The translations under genes and the position numbers were made by a program. Of a stretch of DNA of 64,000 bases, positions 43,982 through 52,817 are shown in pieces. The notes under the pieces are model-generated. The model was given only the letters and a program-made list of their open reading frames with translations. It was not told the DNA's origin and searched no databases. How positions within the stretch are numbered: position 1 is the first letter of the stretch; each line of letters begins with the position of its first letter. This DNA comes from Rhodobiaceae bacterium (GTDB lineage: Bacteria > Pseudomonadota > Alphaproteobacteria > Rhizobiales > Tepidamorphaceae): NCBI GenBank assembly GCA_020637855.1, contig JACKJR010000001.1, positions 620,001 to 684,000 on the forward strand, written 5' to 3'.

Positions 43982-44617
43982 ATGCTGGAAGCGTTCTTCG
44001 CTGCCTGGCTCGGGATCGTTGCAGCTCAGCTCGCGCCGGGACCGAACCTCATGGCGGTGGCTTCAACCGGATTGGGACAGGGCCGTCGCGCGGCCCTGTT
44101 CGTTGCTCTGGGAGTAGCTGTCGGTTCCGCTGTCTGGATTGTTGTCACCACGCTCGGTTTGGCCACTTTGTTGCTGGCGGTGCCGGCTTCGCTCTTGCTG
44201 ATGAAGATCGTTGGCGGATGTTATTTGCTGTTCCTGTCGGCACGCGCGATCCTTGCAGCTGTGCGTGGCAGTCAGGTCCGCATCGTGCCGGGCCGGTCGA
44301 AGACGAGTGACGTGGCGAGCTTCATGCGAGGGATTCTCGTGGTTCTGACCAATCCGAAGTCTGTGCTCGCATGGGCGGCCCTTGTCGCATTCCTGTTCGG
44401 TCACGGCATTGCAGCGGATCGGGCGATTTGGTTCACGCCGGTCGGTGCGATCTCTGCGCTTGTCGTTTACAGCGCCTATGCGCTCATGTTTTCCACTTCC
44501 GTTGCAACCCGTGCCTATGCTCGTGCCGCGCGCTGGTTCGAAGCGGCCTTCGGCGTTGTGTTCGGTGCGCTGGGCGGTGCGCTGGTCGCAGACGGCTTGA
44601 GGAGCCTGCGCGCGTGA
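43982..44617 (+). CDS. LysE/RhtB-family amino acid exporter
   Basis: The 211-residue protein has six membrane helices and the family start FFAAWLGIVAAQLAPGPNLMAV, with KIVGGCYLLFLSARAILAAV and a conserved NPKSVLAWAALVAFL. The family exports basic or neutral amino acids and homoserine-type compounds. It lies inside the TRAP operon, 24 nt after dctP and overlapping dctQ by 4 nt (GTGA). It may balance import through the TRAP system or export a breakdown product. Confidence 0.88.
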   Translation: MLEAFFAAWLGIVAAQLAPGPNLMAVASTGLGQGRRAALFVALGVAVGSAVWIVVTTLGLATLLLAVPASLLLMKIVGGCYLLFLSARAILAAVRGSQVRIVPGRSKTSDVASFMRGILVVLTNPKSVLAWAALVAFLFGHGIAADRAIWFTPVGAISALVVYSAYALMFSTSVATRAYARAARWFEAAFGVVFGALGGALVADGLRSLRA

Positions 44618-45114
44618 ACGCATTTACGCGACTGACGACGCTTCTGGCGTGGGTGGCGGCAGCCCTGTTCGTGGCATCGGGCGCGATGCTGACCTATGAG
44701 GTCGTCGCCCGCTACTTCTTCACCCGCCCGACGATATGGGCTGCCGAACTCTCCCAGCTCTGCCTGATCTGGGGTTCGCTGATCGCCATGGCCTGGGCGC
44801 TCGCCGCGCGCCGCCACATCCGCGTCACGGCCGTCACTTCGCTGCTCGATCGCAAGGGGCAAATCGCTTTCGATCTCTTTGCGATGCTGGCGGTTGCGCT
44901 GTTTTCAGGTGTGGTCGTGTGGAAGGGTTGGGCGATCTTCTTCGACAGTTTCGAGCGCGGCCGCACCACGGGAAGCCTGCTCAACCTGCCGTCATGGGTA
45001 GCGGAGCTTGCAGTGCCCTTCGGTTTTGCACTGCTCTTCGTGCAGGCGCTTGTCGAGGTGGTGCGCTTGGTTCGCGGCGAGATCACACTTTCCGACAAGG
45101 TGCCGAACGAGTGA
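44614..45114 (+). CDS. dctQ: TRAP transporter small permease
   Basis: The 166-residue protein has four membrane helices: TLLAWVAAALFVASGAML, FTRPTIWAAELSQLCLIWGSL, IAFDLFAMLAVALFSGVVVW and PFGFALLFVQALVEVVRL. EVVARYFF and the Trp-rich second helix are typical of DctQ. It starts with GTG at 44614 inside the LysE stop and ends overlapping the dctM start (GTGA at 45111), so all three are coupled. Confidence 0.9.
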   Translation: MNAFTRLTTLLAWVAAALFVASGAMLTYEVVARYFFTRPTIWAAELSQLCLIWGSLIAMAWALAARRHIRVTAVTSLLDRKGQIAFDLFAMLAVALFSGVVVWKGWAIFFDSFERGRTTGSLLNLPSWVAELAVPFGFALLFVQALVEVVRLVRGEITLSDKVPNE

Positions 45115-46385
45115 CCGTCGCGTTGATCCTCATCGCTTTGTTCGCGTTGCTGCTCTCGGGCATGCCGGTTGCGTTCGCGCTCGGCGGGATCGGCCTCGGC
45201 ATGCTGATGCTCGGCGGTTTTTCGCCGTTGATGGCACCGCAGGCGCTGCTGTCGACGCTCGATGGTTTCATCCTGCTCGCCGTGCCGCTGTTCCTGCTGA
45301 TGTCCAACATCCTGCTGAAAGGCGGTGTCGGGCGCGATCTCTATGAAGCGGTACAGGCATGGGTCGGCCACTGGCCAGGCGGCCTGGCGATTGCCACCAT
45401 ACTTTCCTGCGGCATCTTCGCCGCGATTTCGGGAAGCTCGGTCGCAACCGCTGCCACCATCGGCACCGTGGCCATTCCGGAAATGATCTCGCGCGGCTAC
45501 GAAAAGCGCTTCGTCTACGGCCTGCTCGCCGCAGGCGGCACGCTCGGCATACTGATCCCGCCCTCGATCCCGATGATCGTCTACGGTTTCGTTACCGAGG
45601 AATCGGTGATCGCGCTGTTCCTGGCAGGCATCGGTCCGGGGCTTGCGCTTGTCGGCCTGTTCATCGCCTTCGCCATGTTCCATGCGCGCTTCATCGGCGC
45701 TCAGCAGAACCTGGAACCGGCTTCCTGGGAGCATCGCTGGAAAGCATCAAGGCGCGCGTTGGCTCCGTTCGCGCTGTCCGCGCTGATCATCGGCGGCCTC
45801 TATGGCGGTGCGTTCACGCCGACGGAAGCTGCCGCGATCGGTTTTGCCGCGGCATTGCTCATCACTATCTTCGTGCTGCGCACGCTGACATGGAACGGAT
45901 TCAAGGAAGCGGTTTTCGAGGCCATGGCGACGACGGTTGCGATCCTGCTGATCATCGCCGGCGCCAAGATCTTCGGCAAGGCGATCACGCTCTATCGCAT
46001 ACCGCAGGATGTTTCGGTGCTCATCGGCCAGAACATCGATCACCCGCTGCCATTTCTCCTCGTTGTGTCGGTGGTCCTGCTGCTCATGGGCCTCGTTTTC
46101 GAGGCGCTGTCCATGGTTCTGATCATGACGCCGGTGCTGCTGCCCGCAGCGCTCAACATGGGCTTCGATCCGATCTGGTTCGGCGTCTATATGGTCGTCA
46201 TGGTCGAATGCGCGCTGATCACCCCGCCGGTCGGTCTCAATCTCTACGTCATCCAGTCGGTGGCGAAGACCAGCCTTGGAAATGTCTCCCGCGGCGTGCT
46301 GCCGTTCCTGGCTCTGATGCTGATTACGGTCGCCGTGCTTTATGTCTGGCCCGACCTGGCTCTCTACATTCCCTTCAAGTGGTAG
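45111..46385 (+). CDS. dctM: TRAP transporter large permease
   Basis: The 424-residue protein has about twelve membrane helices and DctM motifs: SGMPVAFALGGIGLGMLMLGG, LAVPLFLLMSNILLKGGVG, GSSVATAATIGTVAIPEM and GILIPPSIPMIVYGFVTEES. It imports the DctP ligand with sodium ions. The start is GTG at 45111, overlapping the dctQ stop by 4 nt. The lyase gene follows 7 nt after its stop, so transport and catabolism are linked. Confidence 0.93.
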   Translation: MTVALILIALFALLLSGMPVAFALGGIGLGMLMLGGFSPLMAPQALLSTLDGFILLAVPLFLLMSNILLKGGVGRDLYEAVQAWVGHWPGGLAIATILSCGIFAAISGSSVATAATIGTVAIPEMISRGYEKRFVYGLLAAGGTLGILIPPSIPMIVYGFVTEESVIALFLAGIGPGLALVGLFIAFAMFHARFIGAQQNLEPASWEHRWKASRRALAPFALSALIIGGLYGGAFTPTEAAAIGFAAALLITIFVLRTLTWNGFKEAVFEAMATTVAILLIIAGAKIFGKAITLYRIPQDVSVLIGQNIDHPLPFLLVVSVVLLLMGLVFEALSMVLIMTPVLLPAALNMGFDPIWFGVYMVVMVECALITPPVGLNLYVIQSVAKTSLGNVSRGVLPFLALMLITVAVLYVWPDLALYIPFKW

Positions 46386-46391
46386 TTGCTC

Positions 46392-47273
46392 ATGACAGCC
46401 TCGCAACCCGAAAAGCTCCGTTACCTGCTCTCTGAAGGCAAGCTGGTTACCATGCCGTGCTGCTTCGATGCGCTGTCGGCAAAGCTGATCGAGCAGGAAG
46501 GTTTCCCTTTGACCTTCATGTCGGGGTTTGCGGCATCGGCCTCGCGCATCGGCGCGCCCGACACCGGCCTGATGTCCTATGGCGAGGTCGTCGAACAGGC
46601 GCGCAACATCTGTGACGCAATCTCCATACCCATGATCGGCGACGGCGATACCGGCTATGGCAACGCCATGAACGTGCGCCGCACAGTGGAGGGCTTCGCG
46701 CGGGCAGGCTGCGCGGCGGTGATGATCGAGGACCAGCTTGCGCCCAAGCGCTGCGGCCACACCAAGGGCAAGGAAGTCGTCGGACGTGACGAGGCCTTCG
46801 ATCGCATCCGCGCCGCCGTCGATGCCCGCAACGAAGGTACAGATATCCTGATCCTGGCACGCACCGACGCCCGCCACGAACACGGGCTGGGTGAAGCGAT
46901 CTCACGGGCTGCGAAGTTCCGCGAGCTTGGCGCCGATATCCTCTTCGTTGAAGCGCCCAAGAGCGTGGAAGAGATGCGTACGATCTGCGCCGAACTTCCC
47001 GGCTGGCAGATGGCCAACATCGTCGAGGGCGGCGAGACGCCGGACCTCGGCGCAGACGAGCTGCAGGATATTGGTTATGTCATCGCCGCCTATCCGCTGT
47101 CGCTGATGGCAGCCGCCATGAACGCGATGACCGGCGTGCTCGGTGCATTGCGCGATGGCGATACGCAACGGCGCCAATCCATGCTGATGGACTTCGCCGA
47201 GCTGCGCCGCCGCGTTGGCTTTGAGGATTACTACGATCAGTCTTCCCGCTATCGCAGTTCCTCGAGGGACTGA
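46392..47273 (+). CDS. isocitrate-lyase superfamily lyase (oxaloacetate decarboxylase/2-methylisocitrate lyase-like)
   Basis: The 293-residue TIM-barrel protein keeps the lyase motifs: PMIGDGDTGYGNAMNVRRTV with Asp residues, and EDQLAPKRCGHTKGKEVV with the catalytic Cys motif KRCGH. DARNEGTDILILARTDARHE follows. Relatives include 2-methylisocitrate lyase, dimethylmalate lyase and oxaloacetate decarboxylase. Unlike the paralogue at 20826, this one keeps the catalytic Cys. It is the last gene of the TRAP operon and probably splits the imported acid or its derivative. Confidence 0.88.
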   Translation: MTASQPEKLRYLLSEGKLVTMPCCFDALSAKLIEQEGFPLTFMSGFAASASRIGAPDTGLMSYGEVVEQARNICDAISIPMIGDGDTGYGNAMNVRRTVEGFARAGCAAVMIEDQLAPKRCGHTKGKEVVGRDEAFDRIRAAVDARNEGTDILILARTDARHEHGLGEAISRAAKFRELGADILFVEAPKSVEEMRTICAELPGWQMANIVEGGETPDLGADELQDIGYVIAAYPLSLMAAAMNAMTGVLGALRDGDTQRRQSMLMDFAELRRRVGFEDYYDQSSRYRSSSRD

Positions 47274-47318
47274 CTTGCTCTAACATCGGCGACGGAACTG
47301 CGCTGCACGAGGGTGGGG

Positions 47319-48557
47319 ATGACCACCTCGAACCAACGATCTGAACACTTCACAGTTGCTGTAGTGGGTGCAGGCCCCGCTGGGGCAAGCTGTGCGAATG
47401 CTTTGCTGATTGCCGGCGTGCAGAGTGTTGCCTTGGTCGATCGCGCAGCATTTCCCCGCGACAAGAGCTGCGGCGATGGCATCGGACCGGGTGTTGTTCC
47501 TGTTCTCGAAGCTCTCGATCTCACGGATGTGCTGAAAGGCCGCGGGCGCGCAGCCAACATTACCCTGTCGGCGTATCAGGCGCCTCCGGCTGTCCTGGAT
47601 ACCGATCCGGCAGATCCCGATTCCGTTCTGGGATACGTGATTCCCCGGCTGGAATTCGACGATACGCTGTTCCGGGCTGCCATCGCGCGCGGCGCAAATG
47701 ATCTGACCGGCTGGAGTCTGTCGGGAGCCGAATACACGCAGAGCCGGTGGCGGCTTTCTCTGAAGAATACCGATAGCGGCGAGAATCGCCTGATCACGAC
47801 GGATGTGCTGATCGGTGCCGATGGCGCGCGTTCCCGCGTTCGCCGCGTTCTGGGGCAGCCCTTCAACGCCGCCGCGCACACAGGCATCGCCATCCGCTCC
47901 TATGGCGATGCTGTCGGCGGTGCGCATGCGGCGGTGCGTTTCGACATTCGCGAGGATTTCCCCCGGCCTGGTTACGGGTGGGCTTTTGCGGACGGAAAAG
48001 GCCACACCAATGTTGGCATCGGTGCCTTTGCGACCAGTTTTCGCGGCGAGCACGAAAAACTAGATGCGCTCCTTGCCCGCTATAGCGCCACTCTCGAGGG
48101 GGTCGTGTCCGGGCCTTTCCGCAAGCATTGGACGGCAATCCTGCCGCTGGCTTCGCAGATGCCGCCGCTTGCGTATCCGGACAATCATGCCGCTCTCATC
48201 GGCGATGCGGCATCCATGATCAATCCGCTGACGGGTGAGGGCATCTTCTACGGCATGCTGGCAGGTCTTTGGCTGGGCGAGGAACTCGGTGCAGCCCTGC
48301 AGAAGGGGGCCAGACCATCCGATGCCCTCTCAGCCTTTGAACAGCGCTTCATGGCCTATCTCGGACGGCACTTTCGCGAAACCTACCTGCTGCGCGTGCT
48401 GCTGTCGGCACCGGCAACCATGTCGCTGTTCTGCCGTATCGCTTCGCGCAGTCCGCACACTTTCCGCAATTTCATCGAGTTCATGTTCGGGCCCGTGCCG
48501 CCGCGCAGGCCGCAAACGCTGGTTCATTTGGCGATGGCAGCGATTGGGTTGCGGTAA
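47319..48557 (+). CDS. geranylgeranyl-reductase-family FAD oxidoreductase
   Basis: The 412-residue flavoprotein begins VAVVGAGPAGASCANALLIAG, has DRAAFPRDKSCGDGIGPGVV, ADGARSRVRRVLGQP and ALIGDAASMINPLTGEGIFY, the pattern of geranylgeranyl reductase and related halogenase-like monooxygenases. Family members reduce isoprenoid double bonds of lipids or quinones. It faces the CslA-like glycosyltransferase at a 13-nt convergent gap. A role in finishing the lipid made by the adjacent PKS locus is possible but is inference. GAGGG precedes the ATG. Confidence 0.85.
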   Translation: MTTSNQRSEHFTVAVVGAGPAGASCANALLIAGVQSVALVDRAAFPRDKSCGDGIGPGVVPVLEALDLTDVLKGRGRAANITLSAYQAPPAVLDTDPADPDSVLGYVIPRLEFDDTLFRAAIARGANDLTGWSLSGAEYTQSRWRLSLKNTDSGENRLITTDVLIGADGARSRVRRVLGQPFNAAAHTGIAIRSYGDAVGGAHAAVRFDIREDFPRPGYGWAFADGKGHTNVGIGAFATSFRGEHEKLDALLARYSATLEGVVSGPFRKHWTAILPLASQMPPLAYPDNHAALIGDAASMINPLTGEGIFYGMLAGLWLGEELGAALQKGARPSDALSAFEQRFMAYLGRHFRETYLLRVLLSAPATMSLFCRIASRSPHTFRNFIEFMFGPVPPRRPQTLVHLAMAAIGLR

Positions 48558-48570
48558 TCGCGAGCCGGAA

Positions 48571-50079
48571 TCAAGCCTCGCTGGCGCGGACCGATACGAG
48601 CTGGGGCAGGGCCAGGAGAAGCTGGTAGACGAGCGCCAGCAGCATGCCTGCGCCAAGAAGAACGCACGGCATGGCAAGGAACCCGTGACCGGCTCCGATC
48701 AGGATGCCTGCCGCCACGAACATGTACACGGTAAAGGCGACTTCCATGAAGATGCCCCAGTGAACCACAGACCCCAGCAGAGACTGTGATCCGGCCAGGT
48801 TCTTCGCCTTCGGGGTACGTTCGAAGACGCTGAATTTCTCGTAACAGCCACCGACGAAGGCGATCGTGTTGTTCACCATCAGCGAGATGCCGAGATACGT
48901 CGCGAGCAGTACGTTGCCAACCGATTTGAGGCTCAGATTGCGGTGCGAATTAACGGCTGTCGTGATGAAGCCGGCGATCGCGATGGCGTTTGCAATGAAC
49001 TGGATGGTGTTTCCTGCCCAAATCATCGAAAGGGGGACGCCCGATGTGATGACGAACGGGAGGAGAAGCGCATACAGCAACACGAACGGATGGATCGTGT
49101 ATCCCATCAGCACATAGAGATCGTCGCTGCGGTGCTGCAACGTTTTCGACTTGATCACGTTCAGCGCCAGCTTGCGCATGCACTGGGCGCTGCCTTTGGC
49201 CCAGCGGCGCTGCTGCAGCTTGAAGGCGAAGATATTCGAGGGAATTTCGTTGGGAACGTCGAGCATCGCATCGTAGACGCCGATCCAGCCGTTCAGAGCG
49301 CAGCGGTAGCTGAGATCGAGATCCTCGCACAGCGTATCCGATGACCAGCCTCCCGCTGCATCGATGGCCGCGCGCCGCCACACTCCGCCCGAGCCGTTGA
49401 AAACCGTCGTGCCGTGATTGGCTGTCAGATAGGGCTTCTGCACCACGAAATGACGGTCAAGCAGGATGGCCTGGGTCCGTGTAAGCAGGTTCTGATCTTC
49501 GTTGATGTAAGTCCAGCGGCCCTGGACGAAGGCAACCTGCGGGTCGTTGAATGAATCGCTTTCAAGCAGTGCCCGGCGCAGAAACTGCGGCGGGGGCACG
49601 AAATCAGCATCAAAGATTGCGACGAATTCGGCCGAGGAGTCCTCAAGCGCATGATCGAGTGCGCCGGCTTTCCAGCCCTTGCGCGAATTGCGGCGCACAT
49701 GGGAAATCGGGATACCCTCCCTGCGCAGCCGCTCGATTTCGGCGGCAACGATCGCCGGCGTCTCATCGGTGGAATCATCCAGAACCTGAATGTCCATCCG
49801 CTCATGCGGGTAATCGAATTCGGCCACCGCCTGTAACAGGGGAAGGACTGTCGCGCCTTCGTTATAGATCGGCAGCAAAACGCTCACGGTGGGAGGTTCG
49901 CTACGGGGGAGAGCAGGCTGATGTCCGGAAGTATCGGTATCGGAATCCGCTGAACCTTGTGAATCGGCTTTCATGCGCCAGTAGCCGAGCAGCATTCGCA
50001 GCTCCAGGCTCGCATAAAGGGCGACCGAAAGGGTCAGAAGGGCGAACAGAAACGACAAGAGCATTGCGTTGGTAGACAT
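48571..50079 (-). CDS. GT2 glycosyltransferase, CslA/cellulose-synthase-like
   Basis: The 502-residue protein has an N-terminal membrane helix, a processive GT2 domain and several C-terminal helices. Motifs are VSVLLPIYNEGATVLPLLQA, IQVLDDSTDETPAIVAAEIE, FDADFVPPPQFLRRAL, WSSDTLCEDLDLSYRCALNG, and QQRRWAKGSAQC. The last is the Q(Q)RRW of CslA-like synthases. It uses a nucleotide sugar to extend a glycan at the inner membrane. ATG at 50079 is chosen, with a GTG four codons upstream at 50091. The acceptor may be the PKS-derived lipid. Confidence 0.85.
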   Translation of the reverse strand: MSTNAMLLSFLFALLTLSVALYASLELRMLLGYWRMKADSQGSADSDTDTSGHQPALPRSEPPTVSVLLPIYNEGATVLPLLQAVAEFDYPHERMDIQVLDDSTDETPAIVAAEIERLRREGIPISHVRRNSRKGWKAGALDHALEDSSAEFVAIFDADFVPPPQFLRRALLESDSFNDPQVAFVQGRWTYINEDQNLLTRTQAILLDRHFVVQKPYLTANHGTTVFNGSGGVWRRAAIDAAGGWSSDTLCEDLDLSYRCALNGWIGVYDAMLDVPNEIPSNIFAFKLQQRRWAKGSAQCMRKLALNVIKSKTLQHRSDDLYVLMGYTIHPFVLLYALLLPFVITSGVPLSMIWAGNTIQFIANAIAIAGFITTAVNSHRNLSLKSVGNVLLATYLGISLMVNNTIAFVGGCYEKFSVFERTPKAKNLAGSQSLLGSVVHWGIFMEVAFTVYMFVAAGILIGAGHGFLAMPCVLLGAGMLLALVYQLLLALPQLVSVRASEA

Positions 50080-50091
50080 ATTCAGTCGCAC

Positions 50092-50533
50092 TCGATCCAG
50101 GCAGCTATAAAGACATCATCGATACGTTGCGAACGCATGATCGCTAGGCAGCAACACCGGCCATGCACGTTCAGGTTTGAGCGTGCGACCGGAAATTTTC
50201 AGGGCTTGGCGAAACACGGCTTGAAACTGCCTCTAGGGAGCACAGCTTACCTGAGTTTTGCGAAATGGAATTTCTGCCCCTGACCCCGATTGCGCCGACC
50301 TCGTTCACAGGTCCGCACTATTCCCCGAATCCGCGCGGCCCGCAAAAAAGTCAAACCTTACGCCTCACACCGCAGATGCGAAGCGTAGCCTCAACATGGT
50401 AACCAAACCCTTATACTGTTTCTTCTTGCGAATGCCTCGAAGAAGGTCCGCAAACCGGGTTTTGTTCACCAAGTGTTGCCCATAGCACACAACCTCACGT
50501 TGATTTGCATCAAAATTAGTCAAACCGGCATCT
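50092..50533. other. 442-nt gap between the two glycosyltransferase genes
   Basis: No convincing gene is visible. The sequence is more A/T-rich than its surroundings and has several short A/T blocks (for example AAAAAAGTCAAACC near 50343-50356 and ATCAAAATTAGTCAAACC near 50509-50526). The repeated AGTCAAACC at two places may be a binding half-site. It probably holds the promoter for the minus-strand CslA-like gene. Confidence 0.6.
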
Positions 50534-51655
50534 TCAATCAGTATCCGGCGAGGTATCTATGATCCTTCCCCTCCACAGATACGTGCGTTTGACCATGGCA
50601 ATTGGCCAGATCGTCACCATCATTGCATCGCGCACAAGGCAGGCCGGGAAAAACCGCCAGGTCCACGGCCAGCCCACGGCATGTGCAAGTGCAGCCTCAA
50701 CGCCATACCAGATGACAAGCAGGAGCATCATGACGCTGAACGGTGACAGGTCATGCGCGTATGCGATCCCGGCGGCAAGAACCATGGCCGGAGCGGGTGT
50801 GATAAGGCTTTCAAGGACATAGAGCGCCGGATAAGACTGTTTGCGCAATTGCGCCCACCGCAGATAGCGGCTCCACACCTCGGCAAGCGATCGTGCCCCG
50901 ATTGGCCATGCAACCGGGCTGGTGATCAACCGGGTCTTGAGGCCAAATCCGTTTGCGATCTTCGTCGCCGAGGCATCCTCCGCGGTATCGCTGCCGAGCT
51001 TGTCCACGCCGCCTGCGCGCTCCAGCAACGACCGGCGCACCATGAAGACCTTGCCGTTTGCCTTGCCGTCGCCCAGTTCGTCGGCGCAAAACTGCCAGCG
51101 GGCGTAGAACGTATTCAGAGCGGCGCACTCGACGTCAGCGGCGAAGGTTTCTGGTTGCGTGCCGATGGGAACTGCAGAACTGACCCCCGTGCGCGCGTCA
51201 TGAACCGACATCAGCCGCCCGATCAGGTCGGCGGGAACGTCAATGTTGCCATCGACGGAAACGGCCAGATCGGCGCTTATGGCCGCATAGCCTTTCTCGA
51301 TATTGTCCAGCTTTGGATTGCGCGTGGTGTGTTCGCGGCCGATGAGCAGGCGTGCATTCGCATCCGGGTGCTGTTCCAGCGCCGCCCGGACCACGGCAAC
51401 CGCCGGCTCGCTTTCGTCAAACGCGCAAAAGACGATCTCCACGTCTGGGTTCACCAGACGCAATGCCGTCGTGGCAATCTTCGCTTCGCGGGCATCGAGG
51501 CCGGCAACGGGGACGATGACGCCAACAGGCTCACTAAGGGCGGATTGCCCGGGACTCACAGCCGGCCTGCGCAATCGCAGAATGGTCAAAGCGGCAGTCG
51601 CCAGGTGGACAAACAGGAAACCTGCGAGCGCTATCTCGGCAAAGATGAGTGTCAC
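50534..51655 (-). CDS. ceramide-glucosyltransferase-like GT (HpnI/GT21 type)
   Basis: The 373-residue protein has an N-terminal membrane helix, a GT domain and C-terminal helices. It shows VEIVFCAFDESEPAVAVVRA, VSVDGNIDVPADLIGRL, EDASATKIANGFGLK, and RYLRWAQLRKQSYPAL. The (R/Q)xxRW in the last is the ceramide glucosyltransferase signature, shared with HpnI of hopanoid synthesis. It likely adds a sugar to a lipid alcohol. It uses GTG at 51655, 15 nt downstream of the SDR gene, with which it forms a unit. Confidence 0.82.
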   Translation of the reverse strand: MTLIFAEIALAGFLFVHLATAALTILRLRRPAVSPGQSALSEPVGVIVPVAGLDAREAKIATTALRLVNPDVEIVFCAFDESEPAVAVVRAALEQHPDANARLLIGREHTTRNPKLDNIEKGYAAISADLAVSVDGNIDVPADLIGRLMSVHDARTGVSSAVPIGTQPETFAADVECAALNTFYARWQFCADELGDGKANGKVFMVRRSLLERAGGVDKLGSDTAEDASATKIANGFGLKTRLITSPVAWPIGARSLAEVWSRYLRWAQLRKQSYPALYVLESLITPAPAMVLAAGIAYAHDLSPFSVMMLLLVIWYGVEAALAHAVGWPWTWRFFPACLVRDAMMVTIWPIAMVKRTYLWRGRIIDTSPDTD

Positions 51656-51670
51656 TTGCCCGTTTCCGCG

Positions 51671-52498
51671 CTACCCGAGTGAGCTTTGATCGTCGTGAGG
51701 GGCTTCCGGTTCGGGCGCATTGCTCCATCCCATGCCGGAGGTCGAGGACAGGATCATATCGGCGAGTGGAACAGGCAGGACCTTTGCCAAACCAATTGCA
51801 AACCGCAACTGCCAGGGAAACACGCTTTGCCCCTTGCCGCGCGCGACATCGCGGGCGATGTGACGGGCGGCTTTCTCCGCGCTCCAGCAGAAGGGGCGGG
51901 GCATGTCGAGCGACCGGCTCATCGTGGTATCGACGAAGCCTGGCAGGACATTGGTAACCCGCACGCCCGTATGACGCAGAAGACGGCGCAGGGCATCGCC
52001 GTATATCTGGACGGCAGCCTTGGAAGCGCAATAGACCGGCGATTGCGGCATGCCGATTGAGCCTGATATCGACCCCACGAGCACCAGATGGCCAGCGCCG
52101 CGCGCCACCATGCGAGAAAGCAGTGGCGTCACGGTATTTATGACACCGAGCGTGTTGACGTTGATGATGTCACGCGCCAGTGCGCCGCTCTCTCCCTCAA
52201 TGGAGGGAACCACATCGGCACCGCCCACGCCTGCATTGGCAATGACCAGATCGACGGGGAGCTTGTCGTCGCGGGCCTCGATCCATGCTTGAGCTGCTGC
52301 CGCATCCGTAATGTCCAGCATTTCTCCATGTACCATGGCGCCACTGCTGCGGCATTGACCGCAAATCGCGGCAAGCCGTCCGCTATCTCGGCCGGATAAA
52401 GACAGGGTCCGGCCCGTGCTTGCATAGTGGGACGCAAGCGCGCCGCCAAGGCCGCCCGAAGCGCCGGTGATCAATATGTGCTCAGGGCTACCGGGCAT
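51671..52498 (-). CDS. SDR, possible 3-keto-sphingoid reductase (RkpH-like)
   Basis: The 275-residue SDR has ILITGASGGLGGALASHYAST, NAGVGGADVVPS, LVGSISGSIGMP with the catalytic Ser, and YCASKAAVQIYGDALRR. It ends with a hydrophobic segment near residues 225-245 (FAIGLAKVLPVPLADMIL), as in membrane-associated SDRs. RkpH in the rkp-1 region and 3-ketosphinganine reductases are SDRs of this broad kind. Beside an alpha-oxoamine synthase, reduction of a 3-keto amine is the natural guess. It is coupled to the downstream glycosyltransferase. Confidence 0.8.
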   Translation of the reverse strand: MPGSPEHILITGASGGLGGALASHYASTGRTLSLSGRDSGRLAAICGQCRSSGAMVHGEMLDITDAAAAQAWIEARDDKLPVDLVIANAGVGGADVVPSIEGESGALARDIINVNTLGVINTVTPLLSRMVARGAGHLVLVGSISGSIGMPQSPVYCASKAAVQIYGDALRRLLRHTGVRVTNVLPGFVDTTMSRSLDMPRPFCWSAEKAARHIARDVARGKGQSVFPWQLRFAIGLAKVLPVPLADMILSSTSGMGWSNAPEPEAPHDDQSSLG

Positions 52499-52817
52499 GG
52501 TCCAGACTCATTCGCGATACAAACACTTACAGGGCGTTTGCAGGTTTGCTCAGTCTCAAGCCGACGGCTCACAATCGACACGTCCGGGATACACGCTCCC
52601 GGAGAAACCGGCAATTGCGCCGCGATCTTCAGCATAGGGATGTAGATCAGCCGCTTGACCGCCTGAAAACCGCTTCGATAAGGTCCGCGCCGGAAAAAGA
52701 CGCTGCGAATTGATTAATATCACGCCGCATATCGATCATGCGGGCACCTTGCCGAGCGCGTTCAATGGCCGGTGCTGCGTTCACCCGACCGATAGTCCCA
52801 TTGCTTCGGAGTTTTTC
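52499..52817. promoter_or_regulatory. divergent control region with perfect 7-bp inverted repeat
   Basis: This 319-nt gap lies between the SDR (minus) and the GNAT-like gene (plus). TCCGGGA (52583-52589) and TCCCGGA (52597-52603) form a perfect inverted repeat with 7-nt spacer. TTGACC (52655-52660) and GATAAG (52677-52682), spaced 16 nt, are a possible promoter for the plus-strand genes. GGAG at 52808-52811 is the ribosome-binding site for 52818. No gene is seen in it. Confidence 0.45.
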
